Part shown: piece after piece, positions 7,549-17,400 of the stretch
Layout: every line of letters starts with the position of its first letter
Numbering within the stretch: the first letter of the stretch is position 1
Source of the DNA: Paenibacillus rhizovicinus
GTDB taxonomy: Bacteria > Bacillota > Bacilli > Paenibacillales > Paenibacillaceae
Assembly: GCF_010365285.1 (NCBI RefSeq)
Contig: NZ_CP048286.1
Location: forward strand, 5,878,001 to 5,942,000
Direction of reading: 5' to 3'
Length of the DNA stretch: 64,000 nt
Notes under the pieces: model-generated
Told to the model about the DNA's origin: nothing
What the model saw: the letters and a program-made list of their open reading frames with translations, nothing else
Databases searched by the model: none
Program-made: the position numbers and the translations under genes

Positions 7549-9125
7549 ACGTACTCATCGTAGACGATCAAACGCAAGTAGTGAACGGATTGTTCTTCGG
7601 CATTGATTGGGCGAAAATCGGCGTGAAGGATGTGCTGAAAGCTTATAATGCTTTCGAAGCGAGAGAAATGCTTAGAAGTCGCCCTATCGACATCATGCTC
7701 TGCGATATCGAGATGCCAGCCGAAACCGGCTTAGATCTATACCAGTGGTCGCGCGATCAGGAAATCGATATCGAATGTATTTTTTTAACGGCACATGCCG
7801 ATTTTGCGTATGCGAAAACAGCGATGCAGCTTGGAGGCTTCGATTATATACTCCAGCCCGCGAGATACGAAACGATCGAACATACGATCCAGAACGCGAT
7901 TCGCAAAATCAAGCAGAAAAACGAAACGAAGAAATTTTATGCGTACGGAAAAATGTTTCATCAGAGCAAAGAAATCCTGCTCGATAATATTGTGAAAGAT
8001 TGGATATTCCGAAGAAACAAAGATTCGGCGCGCTTCGTCAATGATCTAAACCAAATTCAAATTTCGCTGAGTAAGAACGACCAAATGTATCTCGTCACGC
8101 TCGATGTCTTTCATTTGAAAGCATCGATGCATTCCTGGCGGGGCGGCATGCTGAAATTTTCAATCGGGAATATCGTGACGGAGCTGTTCGCTCGGTACGG
8201 CCAGCGCGTGCTGGTCGCCCAAATCGACGACGAACGATTTTTGTTCTTCGTGTATGCGTCCGGCGGGCAGATTATCGATCAAGAAGGCGTTCTGCGGCAG
8301 TTGAATAAATTGATCGAAGTGTATCACGCCTATTACGGCTGCGACATTGCTTGCTATACCGGTGATGCGATTACCGTCATGGAAACGCAAGGCCGAGCGG
8401 CGCTGCTGCTTGACATGATGCAAAACAATGTTTCGTTCGCGAGCAAAGTGTTTCATTTGAAGGATCGAACCGAAGATCAAGCCGTTTCTTATCCGATTCC
8501 AAACATGAGAATGTGGAGCAAGCTGCTCGAGCAAGGCGATACGGAAGTCGTTCGCGATCAAGCCTGCGATGTATTGGATCATCTGGCAATGGACGGGAAG
8601 ATCGACGCGGGATTTCTAAAGCGGTTCTATCAGCAGTTTATGCAGATCCTGTATACGACCGCGGAAACGATGGACATTTCGCTTGAACGGATTTTTCGAG
8701 ACGAGCACAGTCTCGAGAAAGGGTTAAGCTCGTATGCCAACGTGGACGATATGAAAGAATTGATTGCGTATACGACCGAGTTTTTCAAGCGGTTTCCAGG
8801 CTCCAAAGAAGAAATGAGAAATCAAATCGACGTCATTATCCAGTACATTCGCGATCATATCGACCAAGATATAAGGCGCACGGATATCGCCAAGGAAGTT
8901 TATTTGAATCCGAACTATCTGTCTCGATTGTTCAAATCCGAAACGGGAATGCCGCTTAAAGAATTTATCGTGATGGAGAAGATGAAGCTGGCGCAAGCGA
9001 TGTTGAAATCGACCAAGCTGCCGATCAGCATCATCGCGATGAAGGTCGGATACGCGAACTTCTCTCACTTCTCCCAGGTGTACAAGAAGACATGGAACGT
9101 CACGCCTGCCGAAGATCGCGGATAA
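7545..9125 (+). CDS. YesN-like response regulator with AraC DNA-binding domain (unit A)
   Basis: 526 residues. Receiver domain at the N-terminus (MNVLIVDDQTQVVNG, phospho-accepting Asp in IMLCDIEMP near residue 53, the T of FLTAHA), a long middle region without recognised motifs, and two helix-turn-helix motifs of the AraC type in the last 100 residues (YLNPNYLSRLFKSETGM and ISIIAMKVGYANFSHFSQVYKK). Translation starts at GTG 7545 overlapping the kinase stop. It probably activates the binding-protein operon starting at 9374; a perfect inverted repeat at 9211-9237 is a candidate site. Confidence 0.93.
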   Translation: MNVLIVDDQTQVVNGLFFGIDWAKIGVKDVLKAYNAFEAREMLRSRPIDIMLCDIEMPAETGLDLYQWSRDQEIDIECIFLTAHADFAYAKTAMQLGGFDYILQPARYETIEHTIQNAIRKIKQKNETKKFYAYGKMFHQSKEILLDNIVKDWIFRRNKDSARFVNDLNQIQISLSKNDQMYLVTLDVFHLKASMHSWRGGMLKFSIGNIVTELFARYGQRVLVAQIDDERFLFFVYASGGQIIDQEGVLRQLNKLIEVYHAYYGCDIACYTGDAITVMETQGRAALLLDMMQNNVSFASKVFHLKDRTEDQAVSYPIPNMRMWSKLLEQGDTEVVRDQACDVLDHLAMDGKIDAGFLKRFYQQFMQILYTTAETMDISLERIFRDEHSLEKGLSSYANVDDMKELIAYTTEFFKRFPGSKEEMRNQIDVIIQYIRDHIDQDIRRTDIAKEVYLNPNYLSRLFKSETGMPLKEFIVMEKMKLAQAMLKSTKLPISIIAMKVGYANFSHFSQVYKKTWNVTPAEDRG

Positions 9126-9140
9126 GGGGAAACGTTAACG

Positions 9141-9180
9141 AATACCCTCCTGCATGCTCGCGAGCATGCAGGAGGGTATT
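9141..9180. terminator. Perfect 40-base palindrome, probable terminator
   Basis: The whole segment 9141-9180 is its own reverse complement (AATACCCTCC...GGAGGGTATT), forming a long stem right after the regulator stop. No T-run follows on the plus strand, so it may act as a processing or partial termination site between the regulator and the transporter genes. Confidence 0.6.
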
Positions 9181-9210
9181 CGCTTTGAATGGAACAAGTT
9201 ACAAATCGAA

Positions 9211-9237
9211 CATTGTCAGGATACATTTCTGACAATG
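9211..9237. promoter_or_regulatory. Inverted repeat upstream of the binding-protein gene
   Basis: CATTGTCAG and CTGACAATG, nine-base perfect arms 9 bases apart, lie 137 bases before the lipoprotein start and downstream of the regulator gene. It could be an operator or an RNA hairpin; AraC-type regulators more often use direct repeats, so the link to the YesN-like protein is only a suggestion. Confidence 0.4.
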
Positions 9238-9373
9238 GGTCCGGAGGCCTGCCAAGGACAGGATTAAAAGTGATAATAACCGTAACAAGTTCGGTAGAGG
9301 GTTAACCCTGCTTACGGCTAAGATGAAGAAGGCCTAATAACTCTAACCAGTTTCGAAGGGAGTCTACACAGAA

Positions 9374-10894
9374 ATGAAACAGACAAAGAAGTTGGCTTTA
9401 CTCTCGGTATTAACGTTGGCATCGGCATTGTTTACCGCTTGCGGGAATAACAACAATCAGCCAAGCGAAGGCGCCGAGTCGGGCAAAGGCAACCAGCCGT
9501 CCCAAAGCGCGGCCGCGGAGAAGCCGTATACGGTCGATCTCATGATGGTCGGCGATGGCAAAGAAGAAGATATCAAAGCCGTCGAAGAGGCAATCGACAA
9601 AATCGCTGAACCTCTGATCAACGTGGACGTCAACATTACGAGAGTCGGCTTCGGTTCTTTCCAGCAGCAGGCCAACCTGGCCATGCAGTCCGGCGAGAAG
9701 ATGGATCTGTTCGTCACGTTCGCCCTGGATATCAATACGCTCGCGAACAGCGGACAAATTTTACCGATGACGAAATTGCTGGAAGATCACGGAAAAGATA
9801 TTTTGAGCAAGCTCAGCGAAGGGGATAAGCGCGCCGTATCGATCAATAACGAGATTTACGCCATCCCGACCGCCAAGGAAAAAGCGACGAATTACGGCTT
9901 TATCATGCGGAAAGACATTGCGGACGAAATCGGTCTGAAGCCCGAGGAAGTGAAAACGTACGATCAGCTGGAAGCAGTCATGACCGAAGCGAAAAAACGG
10001 CATCCGGACATGTATCCCATCGGGCTTGATTTCACGAACGTGTATCGTCCGAACACGGAAGACAACTTGGGAACTGGCCCAGGGGTAATCGACGCTATGG
10101 GAGAAAGCACGAAAGTCGTCAACATGATCGATACGGACAGTTACAAAGACTTCGTGAACCATATGTACAAGTGGTCTAAGAGCGGCCTGGTCATGCCGGA
10201 CGCGGCCAATAATTCCGAAAGCAGGGTCAGCTTGCTGAAAGCCAATAAAGTGATGGGCGGATTTAGCGGACTGAACCCGGGCAACGTCGACGATATCGCC
10301 AAACAAGTCGGCCAACCGTTCACGGTCATCGAACTGACGAAACCGTTCTCGATTACGGGCCACGTTGCCGGAATGGGCTGGTCGCTCGCGAGCGGCAGCG
10401 AAAATCCGGAGAAAGCGGTCGAGTTCTTGAACCTCGCGCATACGAATGCCGATATTTCGAACTTGCTCGTGTATGGCGTGAAAGATCGGAACTACGTGAT
10501 GGTGGACGAAGCGAAAGGTATCATCGATTATCCGCAAGGCGTAGATTCGGGAACTACGGGCTGGATGTCTCTGCCTTGGGCAACGCCGAACGCCGCGATC
10601 TCCTATCTCTGGAAAGGCGATCCCGAAGACAAATGGGCCTATTTGGAGCAGTATAACAGTTCCGCGCATCAATCGCCGGCGAAAGGTTTCCGTTTCAATG
10701 CCGAAACCGTGGCGAATGAAATTACAATGGTAAGCAACGTTGACGCGAAATACGCTCTGGCTTTGGAAACAGGCACATTGGATCCTGCAAAGACGCTGCC
10801 TAAGTATTCGCAAGAGTTGAAGGCTGCCGGCGTCGACAAGATTATCGCAGAAAAACAAAAGCAGCTCGATGAATGGCTGGCTGCCAATAAATAA
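9374..10894 (+). CDS. Lipoprotein solute-binding protein of sugar ABC transporter (unit A)
   Basis: 506 residues. Signal peptide with lipobox (LASALFTAC, Cys near 23), a Gly/Asn/Ser linker, then an extracellular solute-binding fold of the LipO/YtcQ type; the C-terminal part resembles the DUF3502 region of that group. A GAAGGGAG ribosome site precedes ATG 9374. It is followed by two permeases without an ATPase gene, the usual arrangement in Paenibacillus where a shared MsmX-like ATPase encoded elsewhere is used. Substrate probably an oligosaccharide; not determinable here. Confidence 0.92.
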   Translation: MKQTKKLALLSVLTLASALFTACGNNNNQPSEGAESGKGNQPSQSAAAEKPYTVDLMMVGDGKEEDIKAVEEAIDKIAEPLINVDVNITRVGFGSFQQQANLAMQSGEKMDLFVTFALDINTLANSGQILPMTKLLEDHGKDILSKLSEGDKRAVSINNEIYAIPTAKEKATNYGFIMRKDIADEIGLKPEEVKTYDQLEAVMTEAKKRHPDMYPIGLDFTNVYRPNTEDNLGTGPGVIDAMGESTKVVNMIDTDSYKDFVNHMYKWSKSGLVMPDAANNSESRVSLLKANKVMGGFSGLNPGNVDDIAKQVGQPFTVIELTKPFSITGHVAGMGWSLASGSENPEKAVEFLNLAHTNADISNLLVYGVKDRNYVMVDEAKGIIDYPQGVDSGTTGWMSLPWATPNAAISYLWKGDPEDKWAYLEQYNSSAHQSPAKGFRFNAETVANEITMVSNVDAKYALALETGTLDPAKTLPKYSQELKAAGVDKIIAEKQKQLDEWLAANK

Positions 10895-10939
10895 AATCTG
10901 ATTGTATATCGGATGAAGATATGCGGAGGTTGCCTTGAT

Positions 10940-10954
10940 ATGCTAAAAAAAAAA
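10940..10954 (+). other. A10 run breaking the permease N-terminus: slippage site, mutation or sequencing error
   Basis: ATG at 10940 has a GCGGAGG site at about 10923-10928 and would read Met-Leu-Lys-Lys-Lys-Gly-stop. Adding one A to the run of ten (10945-10954) restores MLKKKRLVRIKRFIPLYLM, a normal permease N-terminus, in the frame of the following gene. Without it the frame must start at TTG 10990 or ATG 10993, which have no visible ribosome site. Confidence 0.75.
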
Positions 10955-10989
10955 GGCTAGTTAGAATCAAAAGGTTTATTCCGCTCTAT

Positions 10990-11862
10990 TTGATGCTCAT
11001 TCCGGGATGTATCTATATCTTGATCAATAATTACATCCCGATGAGCGGTTTAACGATCGCTTTCAAAAAGATTAACTATCGGATAGGGATTTGGGACAGT
11101 CCATGGGTCGGGTTCAAAAATTTCGAGTTTCTGTTCAAAACGAGAGAGGCATGGACGATAACCCGAAATACGATTTTGTACAACGTGACTTTTATCGTCA
11201 TAGGAACCTTTATCGCGGTCGGCGTTGCCATGTTACTCAACACCGTTCGCCAAAACGCGGCGAGAAAGACGTATCAGACGCTCATTCTGCTGCCCCATCT
11301 CATTTCGATCGTCGTCGTGAGCTATCTGGTTTACGGATTTCTGAGCTCGGAATCGGGATTCGTTAACAACAGCATATTGGAGAAGCTCGGGCTCCATCCG
11401 ATTTCCTGGTATTCGACGTCGAAATATTGGCCTTATATCATCGTGATCGTTAGCATTTGGAAGTCCTTCGGTTACAGCTGCATCATTTATTACGCGACGC
11501 TGGTCGGCATCGATAAGTCCTACTATGAAGCTGCGGTCATCGACGGGGCGAACAAATGGAAGCAGATGAAGCATATTACGCTTCCTGGACTCAAGTCCAT
11601 CATCATTATTCTAACGCTGATGAGCATCAGCAAAATCTTCTATTCGGATTTCGGTTTATTCTACCAGGTTCCGATGAACAGCGGGGCTTTGATAGACGCT
11701 ACGAACACCATCGATACCTACGTGTATCGGGGACTAACGAAATTGAACAACGTGGGAATGGCATCTGCAGCCGGATTCTATCAATCCATCGTCGGATTCG
11801 TTCTTGTTATCGCAGCGAATTATATGGTCAAAAAAATAGATAAAGATAGCGCCTTGTTTTAG
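10990..11862 (+). CDS. Sugar ABC transporter permease, LplB type (unit A)
   Basis: 290 residues as an open frame, about 17 shorter at the N-terminus than relatives because of the A10 break at 10945-10954. About six membrane segments and the EAA loop (YYEAAVIDGANKWKQMKHITLPGL) that docks on the ATPase. It matches the LplB/YtcP-partner family, with NNYIPMSGLTIAFK in the first periplasmic loop and a conserved C-terminus ending KIDKDSALF. The gene is followed after 20 bases by the second permease. If the frame break is real, expression would depend on transcriptional slippage or on an inefficient internal start. Confidence 0.88.
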   Translation: MMLIPGCIYILINNYIPMSGLTIAFKKINYRIGIWDSPWVGFKNFEFLFKTREAWTITRNTILYNVTFIVIGTFIAVGVAMLLNTVRQNAARKTYQTLILLPHLISIVVVSYLVYGFLSSESGFVNNSILEKLGLHPISWYSTSKYWPYIIVIVSIWKSFGYSCIIYYATLVGIDKSYYEAAVIDGANKWKQMKHITLPGLKSIIIILTLMSISKIFYSDFGLFYQVPMNSGALIDATNTIDTYVYRGLTKLNNVGMASAAGFYQSIVGFVLVIAANYMVKKIDKDSALF

Positions 11863-11882
11863 CGGAATGGAGTGAATCGGAT

Positions 11883-12770
11883 TTGGTCGACAACAATAAA
11901 GGTTTTCAGTTATTCGCGCATTTCATGATGATTCTGCTGGCGCTGTTTTGCATGATTCCTTTCGCGCTTCTCATTGTCTCGTCCATTACGGACGAAAAGA
12001 CGCTCATCCATAACGGCTATTCGTTTATCCCTTCGGCGCTTGATTTTACGGCGTATAAGTTTCTGTTAAGCGATTCGAATTCGATCGTAAAAGCCTACGG
12101 GATCACCTTGCTCGTGACGGCAATCGGTACGGCAGCGAATATCGTGCTAACGACCTTGATGGCCTATCCGCTATCGAGAAAAGATCTGCCCGGAAGAAAC
12201 GTTTTCTCGTTCTTTATTTTCTTTACGATGTTATTCAGCGGAGGCCTGGTGCCGTCGTATATCATGTGGACGCAATATTTCGACATTAAGAATACGATAT
12301 GGGCATTGATCGTTCCGGGAATGCTGCTTACGGCATTCAACATCATTATGATGCGTACCTATTTCACGACCAACATTCCCGAAGCCGTCGTAGAAGCCGC
12401 CAAGATTGACGGGGCAAGCGAGTCGGGAACGCTAATGAAGGTCATCCTTCCCATGTCCATGCCGATCATGGCGACCTTGGGCTTGCTCGTGGGATTATCC
12501 TATTGGAACGATTGGCTGAACGGACTCTATTATATTACGGATGCCGATTTGTTCAGCATTCAGGTGCTCTTGAATAAAATGCTGCTGGACGTTCAATTCC
12601 TCATGAGCAGCGCCTCCTCCGGCATGGGCAGCGGCTTGTCCGCGACGCTTCCTTCCACGGCGATCAAAATGGCCGTTGCCGTATTGGGCTGCTTGCCGGT
12701 TATGGTCATTTATCCTTTCTTTCAGAGGTTCTTTGTCAAAGGGATTACCGTGGGGGCGGTTAAAGGATAA
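11883..12770 (+). CDS. Sugar ABC transporter permease, YtcP/LplC type (unit A)
   Basis: 295 residues with six membrane segments, the EAA motif (VVEAAKIDGASESGTLMKVILP) and the family C-terminus (FFQRFFVKGITVGAVKG). Start is TTG 11883 with a GGAGTGA site about ten bases upstream. Partner of the preceding permease; together with the binding protein they make the membrane part of an importer powered by an ATPase encoded elsewhere. A terminator of the recurring 18-mer type follows. Confidence 0.93.
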   Translation: MVDNNKGFQLFAHFMMILLALFCMIPFALLIVSSITDEKTLIHNGYSFIPSALDFTAYKFLLSDSNSIVKAYGITLLVTAIGTAANIVLTTLMAYPLSRKDLPGRNVFSFFIFFTMLFSGGLVPSYIMWTQYFDIKNTIWALIVPGMLLTAFNIIMMRTYFTTNIPEAVVEAAKIDGASESGTLMKVILPMSMPIMATLGLLVGLSYWNDWLNGLYYITDADLFSIQVLLNKMLLDVQFLMSSASSGMGSGLSATLPSTAIKMAVAVLGCLPVMVIYPFFQRFFVKGITVGAVKG

Positions 12771-12800
12771 GGATGTAATCAAGTGAATACCTTAAAAAAG

Positions 12801-12828
12801 AACGGCAGAGATGCCGTTCTTTTTTTAT
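12801..12828 (+). terminator. Terminator of transporter unit A; second copy of the 18-mer
   Basis: AACGGCAGAGATGCCGTT at 12801-12818, identical to the tRNA-Ala terminator, then C and T7. The rest of the gap to 13086 shows no gene; it is AT-rich and probably holds the promoter of the WG-repeat gene. Confidence 0.9.
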
Positions 12829-13086
12829 GGGCATTTTCTCCCGTTTCCTCCCGCGGATTGCTGTCTCCTGCGACCATAGACCCTATTTGCGCTCAGCAAT
12901 ATGCAACCTCGGACTTAAGGCCTTTACTTTAAATTCATACAATACTTGCACGAAATTTACACGATCAAGAGCCTGCTCTAACAATACAACGATATGATAC
13001 AAGCTGTGATGTTTAGAAAGGGAGTATGGTGTTGAAAACGGTCGATTTTGACCGGCGATTTTGTGGATGAGAAAGGATGGACTGAT

Positions 13087-14262
13087 TTGAATAAACGACT
13101 GAGCATAACACTATTCGTCATTATATTCGCCGTGGCGGCGATAATCACGGGTTTCATAGCTGGAAACAAGAAGAAAGACGCCGGAACGATCTTGTATCCT
13201 GTGCAAGTCGAAGGTAAATGGGGCTATGTGAATAATAAGGGGAAAATTGTAATAAAACCGACTTATGCCTGGGCCGATGACTTTCATGAAGGCGTCGCCG
13301 TCGTAGAGCTGGCGGGTCATTCAGATGGCAGAATAGAGGCAATGGGCGATGAAGACGTAAAATACGGTGCCATCGATACGACCGGGAAAATGGTAGTGAA
13401 GCCGGATTATTCATTCATAACCAAGTATAACGAAGGTGTAGCCGGTGCGATCATTGTCGATGAGGTAACGTATGATCTCCAATACTTCATTCTGGATAAT
13501 AAGGGCAAGATTCTATACACGTTACCGTCCGACATGCAGATCGATTCGATGCTGTTCAACGGAACGGGGACGCCGACGCAAAGCGAAGGTCTGATTCTAG
13601 TCCAGGACGATAAAACCGAGAAGTACGGGTATATTGATCGTTATGGGAAATTCGTCCTCCCCTATCAATATTTCGAAGCGAATAGTTTTTCAGAAGGCTT
13701 AGCGCTAGTGAAGAACGATAAGAACCAGTACCAATATGTTGACAAAACAGGAAAAGTAATCATTGATGCTAGTAAATATAGTTCCGGCAAAAACTTCTCG
13801 GAAGGTTTGGCAGCCGTAGCCGTGCAGGATAAGGAAACGTCCACCGTTAAATTCGGCTATATCGATAAACAAGGCCATATGAAGATAAAGCCTCAATTTG
13901 CAAAGGCGTATGCTTTTTCAGAAGGACTTGCAAAGGTTTGCGCAGGCGACAGCATCAACGATTATTCAATCGGATACATAGATGAATCCGGTGCATATAA
14001 AGTTGCTCCCAGTTTAAAGGATCACTATGATGAGACCTTGTTTTCAGAAGGCTTGGCTCCCATTGCCGACGGGGCTGGCGGGTATGTGAATAAGAACGGG
14101 CAACTCATCATTCATCCGGTTATTCCGAAAGATGATGACAATTATATTAAGCACAGCATGGCCGGAGAATTTAGAAACGGCATTGCGAAGGTAACCCTAT
14201 CCGATGGCAGGATCGGTTATATCGATACAACCGGAACATATATCTGGGACCCTAGGAATTAA
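13087..14262 (+). CDS. WG-repeat protein, membrane-anchored
   Basis: 391 residues: short cytoplasmic start, one membrane segment at about 6-25, then roughly nine WG-type repeats of about 40 residues, each with a GYID..GK..I.P core (GKWGYVNNKGKIVIKP, KYGYIDRYGKFVLP, FGYIDKQGHMKIKP, GYIDTTGTYIWDP) alternating with F.EGLA.V strands. Such repeats form extracellular beta structures of unknown function, possibly ligand or wall binding. TTG 13087 is chosen since AAGGATGG ends nine bases upstream; a longer frame from 13048 lacks a ribosome site. It precedes the large surface-protein operon but has its own 220-base spacer. Confidence 0.85.
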   Translation: MNKRLSITLFVIIFAVAAIITGFIAGNKKKDAGTILYPVQVEGKWGYVNNKGKIVIKPTYAWADDFHEGVAVVELAGHSDGRIEAMGDEDVKYGAIDTTGKMVVKPDYSFITKYNEGVAGAIIVDEVTYDLQYFILDNKGKILYTLPSDMQIDSMLFNGTGTPTQSEGLILVQDDKTEKYGYIDRYGKFVLPYQYFEANSFSEGLALVKNDKNQYQYVDKTGKVIIDASKYSSGKNFSEGLAAVAVQDKETSTVKFGYIDKQGHMKIKPQFAKAYAFSEGLAKVCAGDSINDYSIGYIDESGAYKVAPSLKDHYDETLFSEGLAPIADGAGGYVNKNGQLIIHPVIPKDDDNYIKHSMAGEFRNGIAKVTLSDGRIGYIDTTGTYIWDPRN

Positions 14263-14359
14263 TAGCGGTTGAAGTTAGATGCGACCTGGAGAGAAACCAG
14301 TATAGCAGCATAGAAGCACGTAGCTGCGCTACTTCATGTTTGTAAGAATAGGAGCACGA

Positions 14360-14440
14360 ATGAAATCATCGGGGAGGCAGTGAGATAAAGTGGAGGTGAT
14401 CTCGCCCATCTAGCTGGCTCTTTAGATCCTTTCATTTCAT
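14360..14440 (+). other. Possible structured leader of the PHP-protein operon
   Basis: ATGAAAT at 14360-14366 can pair with ATTTCAT at 14434-14440, enclosing a GAGAT/ATCTC stem (14382-14386 with 14399-14403). It sits just before the 2013-codon gene. No known riboswitch was recognised; the pairing may be chance. Confidence 0.25.
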
Positions 14441-14482
14441 GCGAATATTTTGCAATAAATAATTTGTACAAGGAGCGAGGTC

Positions 14483-17400
14483 ATGAAAGTATTCAAAAAA
14501 GCGTTGTGGACGATAGGCCTGTCAGGTTTATTGTTAGTGAACAGCATCGTCCCGACGTTTACGGCAACGACGGCATTCGCTGCAACGGCGGTCAACGACA
14601 CTATCAATCCGCCGCAGGCCATTGCAGGTAAAGCTGACATCACGAGCTGGAATTTAGGCGCTTTGCCGTCAACTGCGAATACTACCGGGGATATGAGCGC
14701 CACAAGCGGTTATTACAATGATGCTTCGACGTTGTTGCAGTTGTACCAAGGCGCTTCGCCATTGAAAGTAACAGCAGGCTATTCTTATTCTACCAGCTCG
14801 TTAAAAAACACAGGTTTTAGTAATCCGAGTTATTGGATGGTTAAAACATCGACAAAAGGATTTACCGGCCTCGTACTTAATTTTATGATGTATTCCGCAG
14901 CAACCGGTCCGAGAGATTTTAATACGGAGTGGAGTACGGATGGCAGCGCATGGAATAGCTTCGGGAATTTGAATACGACGGGTTATTCAGTGAAAAATCA
15001 AAATGCGACACCGGTAAATTACGGAATGGCGTTACCGGCATCCGCCGAAAATCAAGACTCGCTCTACATCAGATTCGTTAAAAGCTCCGAGTACCAAACC
15101 AGTGGAACAAATGGCGGTGTTGTCGGTAATAATATCAACAATATTCAGCTTTACGGTACAAAGGATGCGGCATCTACAACGCCAACGGTTACCGCAACGC
15201 CTGACGCAGCGAACGGCATTTTAGACGTTACGCCTATTACGTTAACTAATTCGGATCCAAACGCGCAAATTTATTACACGACTGACGGTACGGCGCCTGC
15301 AACGACGGTGAGCGGCAGCACGAAGTTATATACTGCGCCGATCACGGCTCTTTCCGAAGGCGGATTTGCAGGAACAAGCCCGTTCGTCGTGAAGGCCGTA
15401 GCGAAATCGCCGACGCTTATTTCGTCCGACGTCGTTACCTTATCCTTCAATCAGCAGACGATCACATCGAATGCTGATGCGAAACAGCTTGCTGACAAAA
15501 CTGATGTCTGGGTAAAAGGAATCGGTACGTACTTGAACGGAAATACGACCTTATACATCCAAGACGGCATGAAGGCCGGCAGCGGGATCACGATTTTTAA
15601 ATCCGGCGCAGACTTCTCATCCTATGTGGGGCAAGAAATCTATGTCCACGGGAAAACGTCGCTGTATAACGGTTTGATGGAGATTGCTCCAGATGCTGTG
15701 GACGCGGCGCATATCGTTGTGCGCAACGCTGCTCCGACTCCCGTGACGCCGACCAAAATCATGTTCAGTCAGCTTGCTGACAGAACCTATGAGGGCATGC
15801 TGGTCGCTTTCGACACGGTAAAACTCGACGCGATCGCCGGTACGGGAACGAGCTATTATAATCACACCGTCAGCCAGGCAGGCGTAACGGCTACATTGCG
15901 TACCAAAGGTATCTCGCTTGCAGCCGATACTTACGTGGACATCACAAAATCCGTCCCGATTTATAACAACAGCGTACAGGTATTTTCCTCGAATACGGCT
16001 GATCTCGTTGTTGCTTCAGCACCGACGGTTGAGTTCGTAACCGCTAGCGAAGCTTCCGGAAAGGCAGTGCCGCTTCATTCCAAGGTGACGCTTGCCACTG
16101 CTACAGCAGGCGCGACAATCACGTATAGCTTAAATGGAGCTGCTTCTGTAACGAGTGCAGCAAATTCAGTTGATGTTACAGTGGATGCCTTCCAAAACGG
16201 AACGGCTACAATTGTAGTAACGGCTTCGGACGGTACCTATACAACTGCGACTCAAACCTTTGTATACACGCAAAGCAAGGTCGCGAACGTAGTCGTAAGT
16301 CCGGGAAGCTCTGCAATTACGGCCGCAACGCCGCTTACATTTACATCAACTACGGCAGGTGCTGCAATCACTTATTCGCTTTATAAAAATTCCTATTCTT
16401 CCACGGACGGTTCGCTGGTGGGTACGGCCGATCAATCCTATACGGGTCCGATCACATTGGATGCATCTTACTTCCCGGTAAGAATCGTTGCAAAAGCAAC
16501 GCTTGCAAATAATGTGGATAGCGATCCTATAACCTACACCTATACGGCCAAGAAAGCTACCGGCGGGGAAAAGAACTATTACGGATCCCTTCACTCGCAT
16601 ACGGTTAACTCGGACGGTCTGGGAACGTTGGCGGAGGCGTACGCTTATGCCAGAGATCAGGGCAAATTCGATTTCTTCATCGTAACCGACCACTCGAACT
16701 CTTTTGATACATCAACTTACGACGTCACCAAGGATCAAAACATCAATGATTACAACAAAACCAACGCCAAATGGCTGGACGGCAAAAAGGCGGCGGCGGA
16801 CGCAGCCACTCCGAATTTCGTGACCGATTACGGTTATGAGATGACATGGTCCGGCGGACCCGGACACATGAATACGTTTAACACAACCGGTTTCGTCAGC
16901 CGCAACAATGCAACGTTAAACAACAAAACCAATGATGGCGGCCTTCAAACCTATTATCAAATGCTTGAGGGCACGCCGGGCTCCATTTCGCAGTTGAATC
17001 ATCCCGGAGCGACATTCGGCAACTTTGCGGATTTTGGTTATCACGAGAACGCGATCGACGACAAAGTTACGCTAGTTGAAGCCGGCAACGGCGAAGGCGC
17101 CATCGGCTCCGGCGGATACTTCCGTTCTGTCGACCAATTTATTCTGGCCTTGGATAAAGGCTGGCACGTGGCCCCGACCAATAACGGCGATAATCACAAA
17201 AAAGGCTGGGGAACGTCGAATACCGCCGCGACGGTCGTTTACACGAACGATTTTACATTGAGCGGCATCTATACGGCGCTGCACGAACGTTCGGTATGGT
17301 CGACGGAGAACAGGGACTTGGATGTCACCTACCACCTGTCCGACGGCACGGATACCTACAGCATGGGCGCTATCTTGGATACTCCTCCCGCGACCGCGAA

